Source: Nitratiruptor sp.
GTDB taxonomy: Bacteria > Campylobacterota > Campylobacteria > Campylobacterales > Nitratiruptoraceae
Reading direction: 5' to 3'
DNA length: 18,986 nucleotides
NCBI GenBank assembly: GCA_015494505.1
Contig: WGBB01000024.1
Location: 1 to 18,986 of the forward strand
A program made the translations under genes and the position numbers. The notes beneath the pieces were generated by a model, which had not been told where the DNA came from, searched no databases, and was given only the letters and a program-made list of their open reading frames with translations. Shown in pieces: positions 1 through 7,404 of this stretch (its first letter is position 1; each line of letters begins with the position of its first letter).

Positions 1-2585
1 ATTTTCCCAAGCCTTTTGCATCCACACCGGTGGTTTTCATCGTCACGGACATCCATGGTCGCGATCCCGGAAGCGCTCGCATCAAGAACGTAACCCGCAG
101 CGGATTTGACGTCTCGATCGTCGAGCCCCAAGGAATGGACGGACCCCACGTGGATCAAAACGTCAGTTACATAGCGGTCAATAAGGGTCTCCATAAGATA
201 GATGGTCATATTGTCGAGGTGGGCACGATAGATACTAAGAAGATACAAGGGCTCTATGCCCGTGGTGACAAGGGATGGGAAAAGCTCACGACCACGGCAC
301 GTTTTTGCGAACCGGCGATATTGGCCAATATCCAGACGCTTCATAACGAACAAAACCAAGTTCCCAAAAAGCCATCCAAACCCTGGATGACTGCCGCAAC
401 TTTCATCGGTAAAAACAAGGATATCTACGTAGCGCTCGATAGAAGCGAGACGGATGACGGCAAGGTAACAGAACCTGAGACCATCGGGTATATGATAAGC
501 AACGGTGATTTTGCAGGAAGTTTCCAAGATGCGCACGGTCAAACGATTCGTTTCGAGATACGGCGAAAAGTCCGTTATTTCGAAGGTTGGGACAATGATG
601 TGTGCAGGATTGTAAATTATATTAATAGCTACGATTCGCGACCCATTGCGGTGGGTTGGAAAAACAGCCGCTACGGCGATAACGGCGGATGGTTTCGAAT
701 CTGTAAATACAATAGAGCAAATATCGGCTTTTTAGTAGATGAGGATACCGCACACGACAGCGAGCGCTGGCATGTGCCCGAAGATGGTGGAATCTATGTC
801 TTTAGCGAGCCTTTTATCGTAGATGAAGAGAATGCTACCACCAAACCTATACGCTTCGCTATTCGCGACGTTTTTCGCTCCCCAAGCGACCGCAACATCT
901 CCACTAAGATTGTAGCAACGGAATTCAACCTTACGCTTGCGGAGATGGATGCAAACGGTACCTACCACGACGACTTTAACGGCACGGTCTGTAGCGCGAT
1001 TTTTGATAATGCATCGAAGCGACGACTGAGTGACTGGAACGCTACGTATTGGCATAGCGGTGATGAGGTGAACGAGACGCGCGTGCAGCTGGGAAGCTCG
1101 TTTGCAAGCAAAAAAGCTTTCATCCATCTGTACTGGATTGAAAATGCTTTTACTTCGTGCTCGGGGGGTTTGCGGGATGGTAACGAAACGAACTCTAGCG
1201 ACTATTTTGCTATTCGTCCGGTTCGCTTCACTCTCGTGATACCTGCTAACGTGGTAGCGGGCGTGGACTTTAACATAACCGCGAAGGCGCTAGGCAACGA
1301 CGGGCAGCCTGCTCGTGACTACAACGAATCTGCAGGCGGCACCTTCGATCTCAATATCAGCTACAGAAAGCCTCTTTGTAAAGAAGGTTCGTTTACTCCC
1401 CCTATAGCGAGCGGTTGGCAGTTTGGCGATGGCCGCAAGCGCCTCCAGACTCGTTATAGCGAAGTCAACGAGCTCAATATCACGATAGCGGAAAAAGCAG
1501 AGTGCGACCTGCGCTTCGCCGCCGTCGATTGTGAGGATAAAAATGTGAGCGGCTACTGGGAGAGCAACGACACACGTATCCTCCCGGCCACTGCCACGCT
1601 CACCGTTGCACCGCACCACTTTGCTGTCGCGGCCAAGCTGCACGATTTTGACGAAGCGAACGGCTTTACCTATCTCTCACAAGACCTCACACACAGCGCG
1701 AAGATAGAGTTCAATGTAACGGCACAAAACGCACAAAATGGTACCACTCAAAACTACAATGCACAATGCTTTGCCAAAAACGGCACGCTTGTCTTTGGCT
1801 ACCGCCCGATCGATAGAAAGGTGCATACTATCTTGCACAAACTTTTCATCGATAGCACCCTGAAAACGAGCGGTACCACAGACCTCAACAACTCCATCGT
1901 CGCGACGATAAATGCTGCAGATTTTAGCACGGAGCATAACGGGACGCTGCAAGGAGCGCTGAGGTTCAATTTCGATCGTAACTACACAACCCCGGTGCGT
2001 GCATTCGATTTCAATCTTACAGACGTCAACTACACCGATAGCGACGCGGTTTTTGGCTCTACAAGCCCCAACGAGCAAGCGAGGTTTTACTATGCTAGAA
2101 TAGCTACAAACGACCTAGAGAGCCCAAAAGATAGCGACACCGTAGATGTGAATCTGCTAGTCTATGGAGCAAAGGTGGGAGAGGAGCTGATGCCTGGATG
2201 GTATCTGATGCAGCCGCACGCAGATAGCGACGGCAACATCACGCAGATGAAGGCCAAAGCGGGCTTTAGCTTGACAAGTCCCAATCGCGCCCTTGTGCTT
2301 TCAGCATCTCCTGCTCAACATGGTCACTACACTATCACCATCGGCAATAGCTCCCATATCCCCAGTGCCGTTATTCATCTCGATGTCCCCACGTGGTTTT
2401 GGTATAGCTACGCAGATAATAAGAGCTATAGTTTCGCCCCAAGTAGCGACTGTAGCCGCCATCCGTGTATCCGCTATCGCTACATCGGCGTGGGCAAAGA
2501 GCCTATCCATAGCGGCACAGTCACCGGTGTAGACTACGAACAAAACGTCACGCGGCATGACCGTGGCGTGAAGGTGTTTCGATGA
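1..2585 (+). CDS. MshQ/DUF6701-like large exported protein, 5'-truncated by the window edge
   Basis: The reading frame is open to the window edge. Codons before the GTG at 30 read FPKPFASTP and run into PVVF, the usual beginning of the MshQ-type N-terminal module, so the true start and signal peptide lie upstream. Residues are numbered from that GTG. Residues 1-68 (PVVF, RIKNVT, GF, VEPQGMDGPH, VSYIAV) resemble the H-type-lectin-like module of MshQ/DUF6701 proteins. The rest is beta-rich, and the C-terminus (near VPTWFWY, ending GVKVFR) resembles the DUF6701 end. The protein has 24 D/E-X-N-X-S/T sequons, 15 of them between residues 268 and 513. Its stop overlaps the next prepilin start (ATGA). 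Likely role: surface-exposed, pilus-associated or exported protein of an MSHA-type system. The family call rests on remembered patterns; the sequon count is directly visible. Confidence 0.75.
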   Translation, partial: FPKPFASTPVVFIVTDIHGRDPGSARIKNVTRSGFDVSIVEPQGMDGPHVDQNVSYIAVNKGLHKIDGHIVEVGTIDTKKIQGLYARGDKGWEKLTTTARFCEPAILANIQTLHNEQNQVPKKPSKPWMTAATFIGKNKDIYVALDRSETDDGKVTEPETIGYMISNGDFAGSFQDAHGQTIRFEIRRKVRYFEGWDNDVCRIVNYINSYDSRPIAVGWKNSRYGDNGGWFRICKYNRANIGFLVDEDTAHDSERWHVPEDGGIYVFSEPFIVDEENATTKPIRFAIRDVFRSPSDRNISTKIVATEFNLTLAEMDANGTYHDDFNGTVCSAIFDNASKRRLSDWNATYWHSGDEVNETRVQLGSSFASKKAFIHLYWIENAFTSCSGGLRDGNETNSSDYFAIRPVRFTLVIPANVVAGVDFNITAKALGNDGQPARDYNESAGGTFDLNISYRKPLCKEGSFTPPIASGWQFGDGRKRLQTRYSEVNELNITIAEKAECDLRFAAVDCEDKNVSGYWESNDTRILPATATLTVAPHHFAVAAKLHDFDEANGFTYLSQDLTHSAKIEFNVTAQNAQNGTTQNYNAQCFAKNGTLVFGYRPIDRKVHTILHKLFIDSTLKTSGTTDLNNSIVATINAADFSTEHNGTLQGALRFNFDRNYTTPVRAFDFNLTDVNYTDSDAVFGSTSPNEQARFYYARIATNDLESPKDSDTVDVNLLVYGAKVGEELMPGWYLMQPHADSDGNITQMKAKAGFSLTSPNRALVLSASPAQHGHYTITIGNSSHIPSAVIHLDVPTWFWYSYADNKSYSFAPSSDCSRHPCIRYRYIGVGKEPIHSGTVTGVDYEQNVTRHDRGVKVFR

Positions 2586-3208
2586 GGCGGGGATTTACGC
2601 TTTTGGAGCTCATCTTTTCGATGGTGATCATCGCTCTTGCCTTTACGGTGCTGCCCAAAATCTTGCAAGTAAGCGCCAAGAGTTCGGTCAAAATGCTCAA
2701 AGAGGAGGCCATGAGCGACGCCGTCGCCCTCATCGGCCTTATCAAGGCCCTGCCTTGGGATGAAAACAACACCCAAAGCGACGATATCCTGCACACCCTC
2801 ACCGCCGCTTCCAACGACTATCGCTGTGATCCTACCACGCACTACCGCAAAGGGGGCTTCGTGGGTTCTCGTGGCTGCTTCGAAGATCGCAATGCCTCTG
2901 CCATAGGGATCGACGGGGGTGAGAGCGAGCCGGACGATATCGATGATTTCGATGGGGTTACCAAAACCATCGCCAATGCCGCCGGCACCAGGCGCTATAT
3001 GCTCGGGGTGCGTGTGTGCTATGTAGCCGATACGACGAACCCATTTGCGCGCACCTGTATCGCGCAAAGCAGCGACATCAAATATGTGGATGTCAATATC
3101 ACGCCGCTATCAAAGCAGCAGCTCTTGGGTGCCACCGTTGCCCGTTTTTACTATTTTGCCAGCAATATCGGGCAGCAGCATATCAATAGAAGGCCATGGC
3201 GCAAATGA
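2582..3208 (+). CDS. Minor type IV prepilin, PilV/MshD-like
   Basis: A 208-aa protein beginning MRRGFTLLEL: a short basic leader, Gly(-1)/Phe(+1) cleavage site and Glu+5, followed by a hydrophobic helix to about residue 26. This is a class III prepilin to be cut and methylated by a PilD-type peptidase not encoded here. The C-terminal domain has four cysteines (about 83, 98, 147 and 159) that could form disulfides, and three extended sequons (DENNT, DRNAS, DVNIT). The start overlaps the previous stop as ATGA, which fixes the start codon. Its position before the MshO-like and MshP-like genes mirrors mshD-mshO-mshP, so it is probably a priming or tip-complex minor pilin. The MshD equivalence is inferred from order and length. 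Confidence 0.85.
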   Translation: MRRGFTLLELIFSMVIIALAFTVLPKILQVSAKSSVKMLKEEAMSDAVALIGLIKALPWDENNTQSDDILHTLTAASNDYRCDPTTHYRKGGFVGSRGCFEDRNASAIGIDGGESEPDDIDDFDGVTKTIANAAGTRRYMLGVRVCYVADTTNPFARTCIAQSSDIKYVDVNITPLSKQQLLGATVARFYYFASNIGQQHINRRPWRK

Positions 3209-4101
3209 GGCGAGCGTTTACATTGATGGAGCTCATAATCGTGGTGGTCATCATCGCCGTGCTCTCGGTAGCCTCGTTCAAAGCGATCGCCGCTTTGAAA
3301 ATCCGCACCTACAAAGCCAAGGAGATTACGCGTCTTTCACTGCAAAGCCAGATAGTCCTCGATGAGCTGGCCCAAAGGCTCGCTGCGCGCATCCACGCTA
3401 CCGTCATCGGCTATGACCCCTCTTCGGGGAACTTCAAATATATTTCCGATATTTTGCCTAACGAGCATTTTGCCGTTTTGGAGTGGATAGGGTATGACGA
3501 GGAGAATCTAAGTCTTGGAAACTACAGCGGTTTTGTGGATATGAAGCGCTCCATCACATCTTTTAGCGACTACACCCTCTATACCGATATAGCGCTTACG
3601 GACCTTTCGCGCCGAGCACTCATCTTCGCAGCGGCCTTCGATCGAGGCTATAGCGGCGAGGATTTGGACAATGCCTTTGGCTGGCACGGCAAACGCAGTG
3701 ACGCTGCCTTCGATATCACCGCCACGCCGCCCCACCGTATCACCGTCACCGACAGCGTAAAACCCAAATGGATATACGAAAAGTACTACCTGGCCAAGAG
3801 CGCGTATGCCGTAGCGAGAGCCGCAGATATCGACAAAAGCGCTGCCTGCTTGCAAGGACTCGATGTAGATGACGATACGATGCTGCTCTTTTACGACTAT
3901 AGGCCCTGGAGGGGCGAGACCTTTTGCGCCGACCCCAAGGGAAGCGGCCAGAGCGGCAAGGTGAGCATCCTCATGCGCCACATCGCAGGATTAAGTGCCG
4001 TGGAGCGTGACTATACGCTGCGTATCACCCTCGATATCAACGAGTCGATGCGCGGCACGAACGTGGGAGTACACTTTAGCAAGATGAAGGTGGTCTTTTG
4101 A
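3205..4101 (+). CDS. Minor type IV prepilin, large PilW/MshO-like
   Basis: A 298-aa prepilin, MRRAFTLMEL, with Glu+5 and a hydrophobic helix to about residue 30. I chose the ATG at 3205 because it overlaps the previous stop as ATGA and gives the MRR leader seen in the neighbouring prepilins. An in-frame ATG at 3196 would add only MAQ. The residue before the cleavage site is Ala, not the usual Gly. The globular domain is long for a pilin, as in the PilW/GspJ/MshO class that sits near the tip of the minor-pilin complex. It has two cysteines (CLQG and FCAD) and sequons EENLS and DINES. It ends in a TTGA overlap with the next gene. Prepilin identity is certain; the specific class is inferred from size and order. 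Confidence 0.85.
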   Translation: MRRAFTLMELIIVVVIIAVLSVASFKAIAALKIRTYKAKEITRLSLQSQIVLDELAQRLAARIHATVIGYDPSSGNFKYISDILPNEHFAVLEWIGYDEENLSLGNYSGFVDMKRSITSFSDYTLYTDIALTDLSRRALIFAAAFDRGYSGEDLDNAFGWHGKRSDAAFDITATPPHRITVTDSVKPKWIYEKYYLAKSAYAVARAADIDKSAACLQGLDVDDDTMLLFYDYRPWRGETFCADPKGSGQSGKVSILMRHIAGLSAVERDYTLRITLDINESMRGTNVGVHFSKMKVVF

Positions 4102-4526
4102 GACGGGGATTCAATCTGCTTATGGCCATATTTATGCTGCTTTTATTGGCGGGACTAGCGATGTTTACCCTCTCTGCCGCACGGATACACGCGCACTTTT
4201 TTGCCGATACCTATGCCAAAGAGCAGGCCGGGCTTTTTGCCGATGCGGTGCTCGAAGCGGCACTGATGAAGATAGAGGCAAACCGCACGGATCTTAGTTT
4301 CTCCTCACCCGATGGACGCTTCGCAGGTGCAGTAACCGTGGAGCGATGCTACGTGACGCAAAGCTACAACGACGAAAACGCCAACTGCAAAAAGGGCGTC
4401 AACGTCACTCTCATCGACACCCCCGCAAGCAACGGCTACATGCTTCTGCGTATAGAGGTCAACAGCACCGCCGGTAGCTTTTTGACTCCCATCCGCATCA
4501 CCAAAAGGACGCTGCAACGACCATGA
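4098..4526 (+). CDS. Minor prepilin lacking Glu+5, PilX/GspK/MshP-like
   Basis: A 142-aa protein starting at TTG (4098-4100), which overlaps the preceding TGA as TTGA. The N-terminus MRRGFNLLMAIFMLLLL has the Gly/Phe cleavage site and hydrophobic helix of a prepilin, but position +5 is Met instead of the nearly invariant Glu. Loss of Glu+5 is the mark of GspK, PilX and MshP minor pilins, thought to occupy the filament tip because they need not neutralise the N-terminus of a preceding subunit. At 142 aa it lacks the large GspK insert and so fits PilX/MshP better. Two cysteines about 18 residues apart (ERCYV and NCKKG) may form one disulfide. Sequons are EANRT and EVNST. The gene order D-O-P supports the MshP comparison. 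Confidence 0.8.
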   Translation: MRRGFNLLMAIFMLLLLAGLAMFTLSAARIHAHFFADTYAKEQAGLFADAVLEAALMKIEANRTDLSFSSPDGRFAGAVTVERCYVTQSYNDENANCKKGVNVTLIDTPASNGYMLLRIEVNSTAGSFLTPIRITKRTLQRP

Positions 4527-4975
4527 AACGAGCATTCACGATACTTGAACTTATCCTAGTGATGGTGATTATAGGGGTTCTCGGTGCGATGGCCGTCTAT
4601 TCCTATAAGCCGCATTATCTTGCGCAGGATGCGGAATTTGTACGCATGCAGCTGCTCAAAGCCCAATATCGGGGGATATCTTTTGATAAGCGTTGGCTCA
4701 GCACCACTAGTCCTGTGGGCTGCATAGCTCTTGATGCGGCGTCGCTCAAAAAACTCGCTTCCCAAGAGCACTACAAATTCCACAGTAGCGTCAGCTCCGA
4801 TTACAGGACGCTCTGTTTCGATTATCTTGGCAGACCCCATTTGGATGACAACCGCACACGTCCCGCTAGCCTCGCCACCCAAAAGACCAAAATCCTCACA
4901 CTCACTTATAAAAATAGTTCGATAGATTTCTCTATTCTTCCTGCCACAGGGTATGTTATAATACAAAAACACTAA
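4523..4975 (+). CDS. Minor type IV prepilin, GspH/FimT/MshC-like
   Basis: A 150-aa prepilin, MKRAFTILELILVMVIIG, with Ala(-1), Phe+1 and Glu+5. The ATG overlaps the previous TGA. The helix continues into a short domain beginning near residue 25 (YSYKPHYLAQDAEFVR, then a run ending KAQYRG), similar in pattern to GspH/FimT pseudopilins, where this segment is the rest of the long N-terminal helix. There are two cysteines (VGCIAL and TLCFDY) and one extended sequon, DDNRT. It is the last of four consecutive minor-pilin genes, and a candidate promoter for the core operon lies in its last codons. The MshC/GspH assignment is a class-level inference. Confidence 0.82.
   Translation: MKRAFTILELILVMVIIGVLGAMAVYSYKPHYLAQDAEFVRMQLLKAQYRGISFDKRWLSTTSPVGCIALDAASLKKLASQEHYKFHSSVSSDYRTLCFDYLGRPHLDDNRTRPASLATQKTKILTLTYKNSSIDFSILPATGYVIIQKH
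4954..4962 (+). promoter_or_regulatory. Candidate extended -10 promoter (TGtTATAAT) for the pilus core operon
   Basis: The sequence TGTTATAAT is a perfect extended -10 element (TGnTATAAT). It sits at the 3' end of the preceding prepilin gene, just before the only intergenic gap in the cluster (4976-4988). Transcription would start near 4969, about 20 bases before the PilM-like ATG, whose Shine-Dalgarno (GGGGA, 4979-4983) lies inside that leader. No convincing -35 is visible; in this phylum a recognisable -35 is often absent. Confidence 0.5.
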
Positions 4976-4988
4976 GCGCGGGGAATGG

Positions 4989-6452
4989 ATGAGTGCGGTC
5001 ATAATCTACAAAGACAAGCCCTATCGTTTTGACGGAAAACGCTTCGAGGCTATCGAGTGGTCGCAAGCTAAAAAGCACTTTGTCGCGGCACTCATCCCGG
5101 CCAATAAACTCCTGGCACTCTCTTTTAAGCTTCCGCTTAGCACTTCACCCGAACAGCTTGCGGTGCAGGTGGAGCTGAAGATGTATAACGAAGGGGGGCT
5201 CGACCCCAATCGCGACTACGCCATCGATTTTGTCTCCTATCCTTTAGAGAATGAAAACAGCTATCTTATCGAGGCGTTTGCCATAGCCAAGGATGACCTC
5301 GATGCGAGCGTGGGAGAGTATGCCAAAAAGATCGGTTTTTTGGATCTTGTCTTCCCGCGATTCATCGCCTACGAAGCGCTCTATCCCCAAGGAGCCGCAC
5401 CCGCTATCATCGATCTTTTCATCCACATAGGCGAAGAGGAGGCTTTTGCCGCTCTCTACCAAAACGGCCGCTACATTGGATACCGTGCCATCGATTCGCT
5501 GTCGCAGATAGCCAAACGGACGGGAATAGAGACCGCTCGTCTCAAATCCTATCTGTTTCAAAAAGGGCTTTGGGAAGAAAGCTATAGTCTGGAAGAGAAA
5601 GCAGCCTTCGAAAAGCTCCAAGAAATCATCTACAAAAACGTTGAAAAAATAGTCTATAGCGTCAACTTCAAGCGCAGCTATTTCGGTGTCGCTTCGATCG
5701 ATAGAATCATCTTCGATTGTGAAGGGGGGACGATAACGGGGCTGCGCGAATACTTTGTGAGTTTCGGTCTTGAGGGTGACCTGCGCCCCGAGGTGCTCTC
5801 GTGCTGCGACCTGGCGCCTAAAGAGGCCTCGCTTGGGGTTGTGGCCCACTATGCCCGAACCTATGAAGAGCTAGAGCAAAAACTCAACTTCACCCTCTAT
5901 GAGCGCCAAAAACCGCTTACGCGTTACGAAAGCTTCTGGGTGGCTGCTGCTGCGGTCGCTCTCGTGGCGGCGATAGGGGGTTGTTATCTTTATCTCTCTA
6001 ACGGTATGAGTGCACTTGATGCAAAGAGTGCTGAGCTGGAGCAAAAACTGGCTCATTACAAGCGTATCGAGACAAAATATGTGGCTGCTATCAAAAAGAC
6101 GCAAAAGCAAAAAGAAGCCCTCGCAAAGCAGCTCCAAGCCCAACAGCAACGCAACGAGACTATAGAAGAGAGCGTGCAGGCGATTCCGTTTATACAAGAG
6201 GCAAAAAAAGCACGTCAAAAGATGATGAACGATATCGTAGAAGGACTCTATACCTATCGTCTCAGCACCAAAGCAATCGACCAAAACGGCTCTAAACAAG
6301 CCACCATATTGGTAGTCTCTAAAGATATGCAGCGAGAGCGTATTGCGAAGTTCATGGACTATATGCTCAAAAAGGGCTATCGCAACGTAAGCACGAAAGA
6401 GATAGTGCGCAAAGACGGACTCTATGAGAGTGCGATAGAGGTGGCACCGTGA
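4989..6452 (+). CDS. Pilus assembly inner-membrane protein, PilM-PilN fused (GspL/MshI-like)
   Basis: A 487-aa protein with three parts: a cytoplasmic domain of about 300 residues resembling the actin-like PilM/GspL fold, one membrane segment at about 315-337 (FWVAAAAVALVAAIGGCYLYL), and a periplasmic part with a coiled coil (about 340-395) and a PilN-like ferredoxin-type end. In type IV pili PilM and PilN are usually separate; here they form one chain, as in GspL of type II secretion. It would link the assembly ATPase to the PilO/PilP alignment complex. The ATG at 4989 follows GGGGA with good spacing. This is the first core gene, at the mshI position, and it ends in a GTGA overlap with the PilO-like gene. 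One periplasmic sequon (DQNGS) is present. Overall sequence matching to MshI is loose; architecture and order carry the call. Confidence 0.75.
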   Translation: MSAVIIYKDKPYRFDGKRFEAIEWSQAKKHFVAALIPANKLLALSFKLPLSTSPEQLAVQVELKMYNEGGLDPNRDYAIDFVSYPLENENSYLIEAFAIAKDDLDASVGEYAKKIGFLDLVFPRFIAYEALYPQGAAPAIIDLFIHIGEEEAFAALYQNGRYIGYRAIDSLSQIAKRTGIETARLKSYLFQKGLWEESYSLEEKAAFEKLQEIIYKNVEKIVYSVNFKRSYFGVASIDRIIFDCEGGTITGLREYFVSFGLEGDLRPEVLSCCDLAPKEASLGVVAHYARTYEELEQKLNFTLYERQKPLTRYESFWVAAAAVALVAAIGGCYLYLSNGMSALDAKSAELEQKLAHYKRIETKYVAAIKKTQKQKEALAKQLQAQQQRNETIEESVQAIPFIQEAKKARQKMMNDIVEGLYTYRLSTKAIDQNGSKQATILVVSKDMQRERIAKFMDYMLKKGYRNVSTKEIVRKDGLYESAIEVAP

Positions 6453-7075
6453 GTTGGCGCGAAAGATTCGAATCGATTGAAACACGTATCCGGTCTTACC
6501 CGTTGTGGCAGAGGGTGGTGCTTTATCTATTGATAGCGCTTTTTATTCTTTATGGCGGATATGAACTCTTTTTGGGCGATCTCGTTGCCCAGCGGGAGTA
6601 TAAAAAAGAGCAGATAGCCCGGCTCGAAAACAAAATCAAAAAGCGCTCCCCCCTGCGCTACGAAGCCAAACTCAAAAAGCTCAAAAAAGAGCTGGCGCAG
6701 CTAAGAGAGGAGCTCCAGCGAGCCCGTGCCAAAGAGATGGAACTGCGTTCGCGGTTACAAATGGAGCAGACTCGCTTTTTGGACCAAAAGAACCTAGCGG
6801 GACTTTTAGACGATATCCTGGCCGATTCTAAAAAAAGAGGTTTGGCTCTAGCCAAAATCGATATCCGTGATCTGCACGAGCCCTACATCGGCAAGATCCA
6901 AGTGGCAAAAGAGCTCGACGTGAGCGGTAGGGGAATGTTTTTGGCTTTAGCTGGTTTCTTGCGAGGTATAGAGAAACATCCAATGATGCTCAAAATAGAC
7001 AATCTCCATATAGAAACCAACGGCACCGTCCCGCACTTTCGCTTCTTTATCAAGCTCTATGGAGTGGCGCGATGA
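6449..7075 (+). CDS. PilO/GspM/MshJ-like inner-membrane alignment protein
   Basis: A 208-aa bitopic protein. It has a short cytoplasmic N-terminus with Arg and Trp, one membrane helix at about 20-40 (WQRVVLYLLIALFILYGGYEL), a Lys/Glu-rich coiled coil at about 45-105, then a ferredoxin-like periplasmic domain. This is the standard plan of PilO, GspM and MshJ, which pair with PilN-type domains to connect platform and secretin. The GTG start overlaps the preceding TGA as GTGA, so coupling decides the start. The sequon ETNGT lies near the C-terminus on the predicted periplasmic side. The function is inferred from topology plus its place between the PilM/N-like and PilP-like genes. Confidence 0.75.
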   Translation: MSWRERFESIETRIRSYPLWQRVVLYLLIALFILYGGYELFLGDLVAQREYKKEQIARLENKIKKRSPLRYEAKLKKLKKELAQLREELQRARAKEMELRSRLQMEQTRFLDQKNLAGLLDDILADSKKRGLALAKIDIRDLHEPYIGKIQVAKELDVSGRGMFLALAGFLRGIEKHPMMLKIDNLHIETNGTVPHFRFFIKLYGVAR

Positions 7076-7404
7076 GGTGGCTTGCTCTCATAGCGGCGGT
7101 GTGGACGGCATACGCTAGCGAACTGCCTGTGGCGTATGATCCTTTTTATACGGCGCAAAAAGTGATCAAAAGCGCCAGGCCCGACACTCCCCGATTTTAC
7201 CGCCCCGTGCCTAAGCCGTTGCGGCTTTATGCCATCATGAACGATAAGGCCTTTATCAATAAGAAATTTTATAGAATTGGTGCTATAATTGATGGATTTC
7301 GTTTGGTGGCGATTGCAAAAGATCACGTGGTTTTGCAAAAAGGAAAATATAAAAAGATCCTCTTTTTATCGAAAAAACAGGTATTGCGAGTGACGGAAAA
7401 ATGA
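7072..7404 (+). CDS. PilP/GspC-HR-like periplasmic protein (MshK/CtsR position)
   Basis: A 110-aa protein with an N-terminal signal sequence (MRWLALIAAVWTAYAS) and a small C-terminal domain. In that domain, AIMNDKAFINKKFYRIG, a hydrophobic strand, and HVVLQKGKYKKILFL repeat the PilP/GspC homology-region pattern (a variable 'no-ING-like' turn, then V.L..G). Such domains bind the N-terminal repeats of the secretin in the periplasm. It lies directly upstream of the secretin with an ATGA overlap, the position of mshK in Vibrio and ctsR in Campylobacter. It lacks the lipoprotein cysteine of classical PilP. Similarity is pattern-level only. Confidence 0.65.
   Translation: MRWLALIAAVWTAYASELPVAYDPFYTAQKVIKSARPDTPRFYRPVPKPLRLYAIMNDKAFINKKFYRIGAIIDGFRLVAIAKDHVVLQKGKYKKILFLSKKQVLRVTEK
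7281..7289 (+). promoter_or_regulatory. Candidate internal extended -10 (TGcTATAAT) ahead of the secretin gene
   Basis: TGCTATAAT lies inside the PilP-like gene in a locally AT-rich stretch (about 7255-7300) that contrasts with its GC-richer surroundings. It would start transcription near 7296, about 105 bases before the secretin ATG. There is no clear -35. It could be a chance result of codons Ala-Ile-Ile, so confidence is low. Confidence 0.3.
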
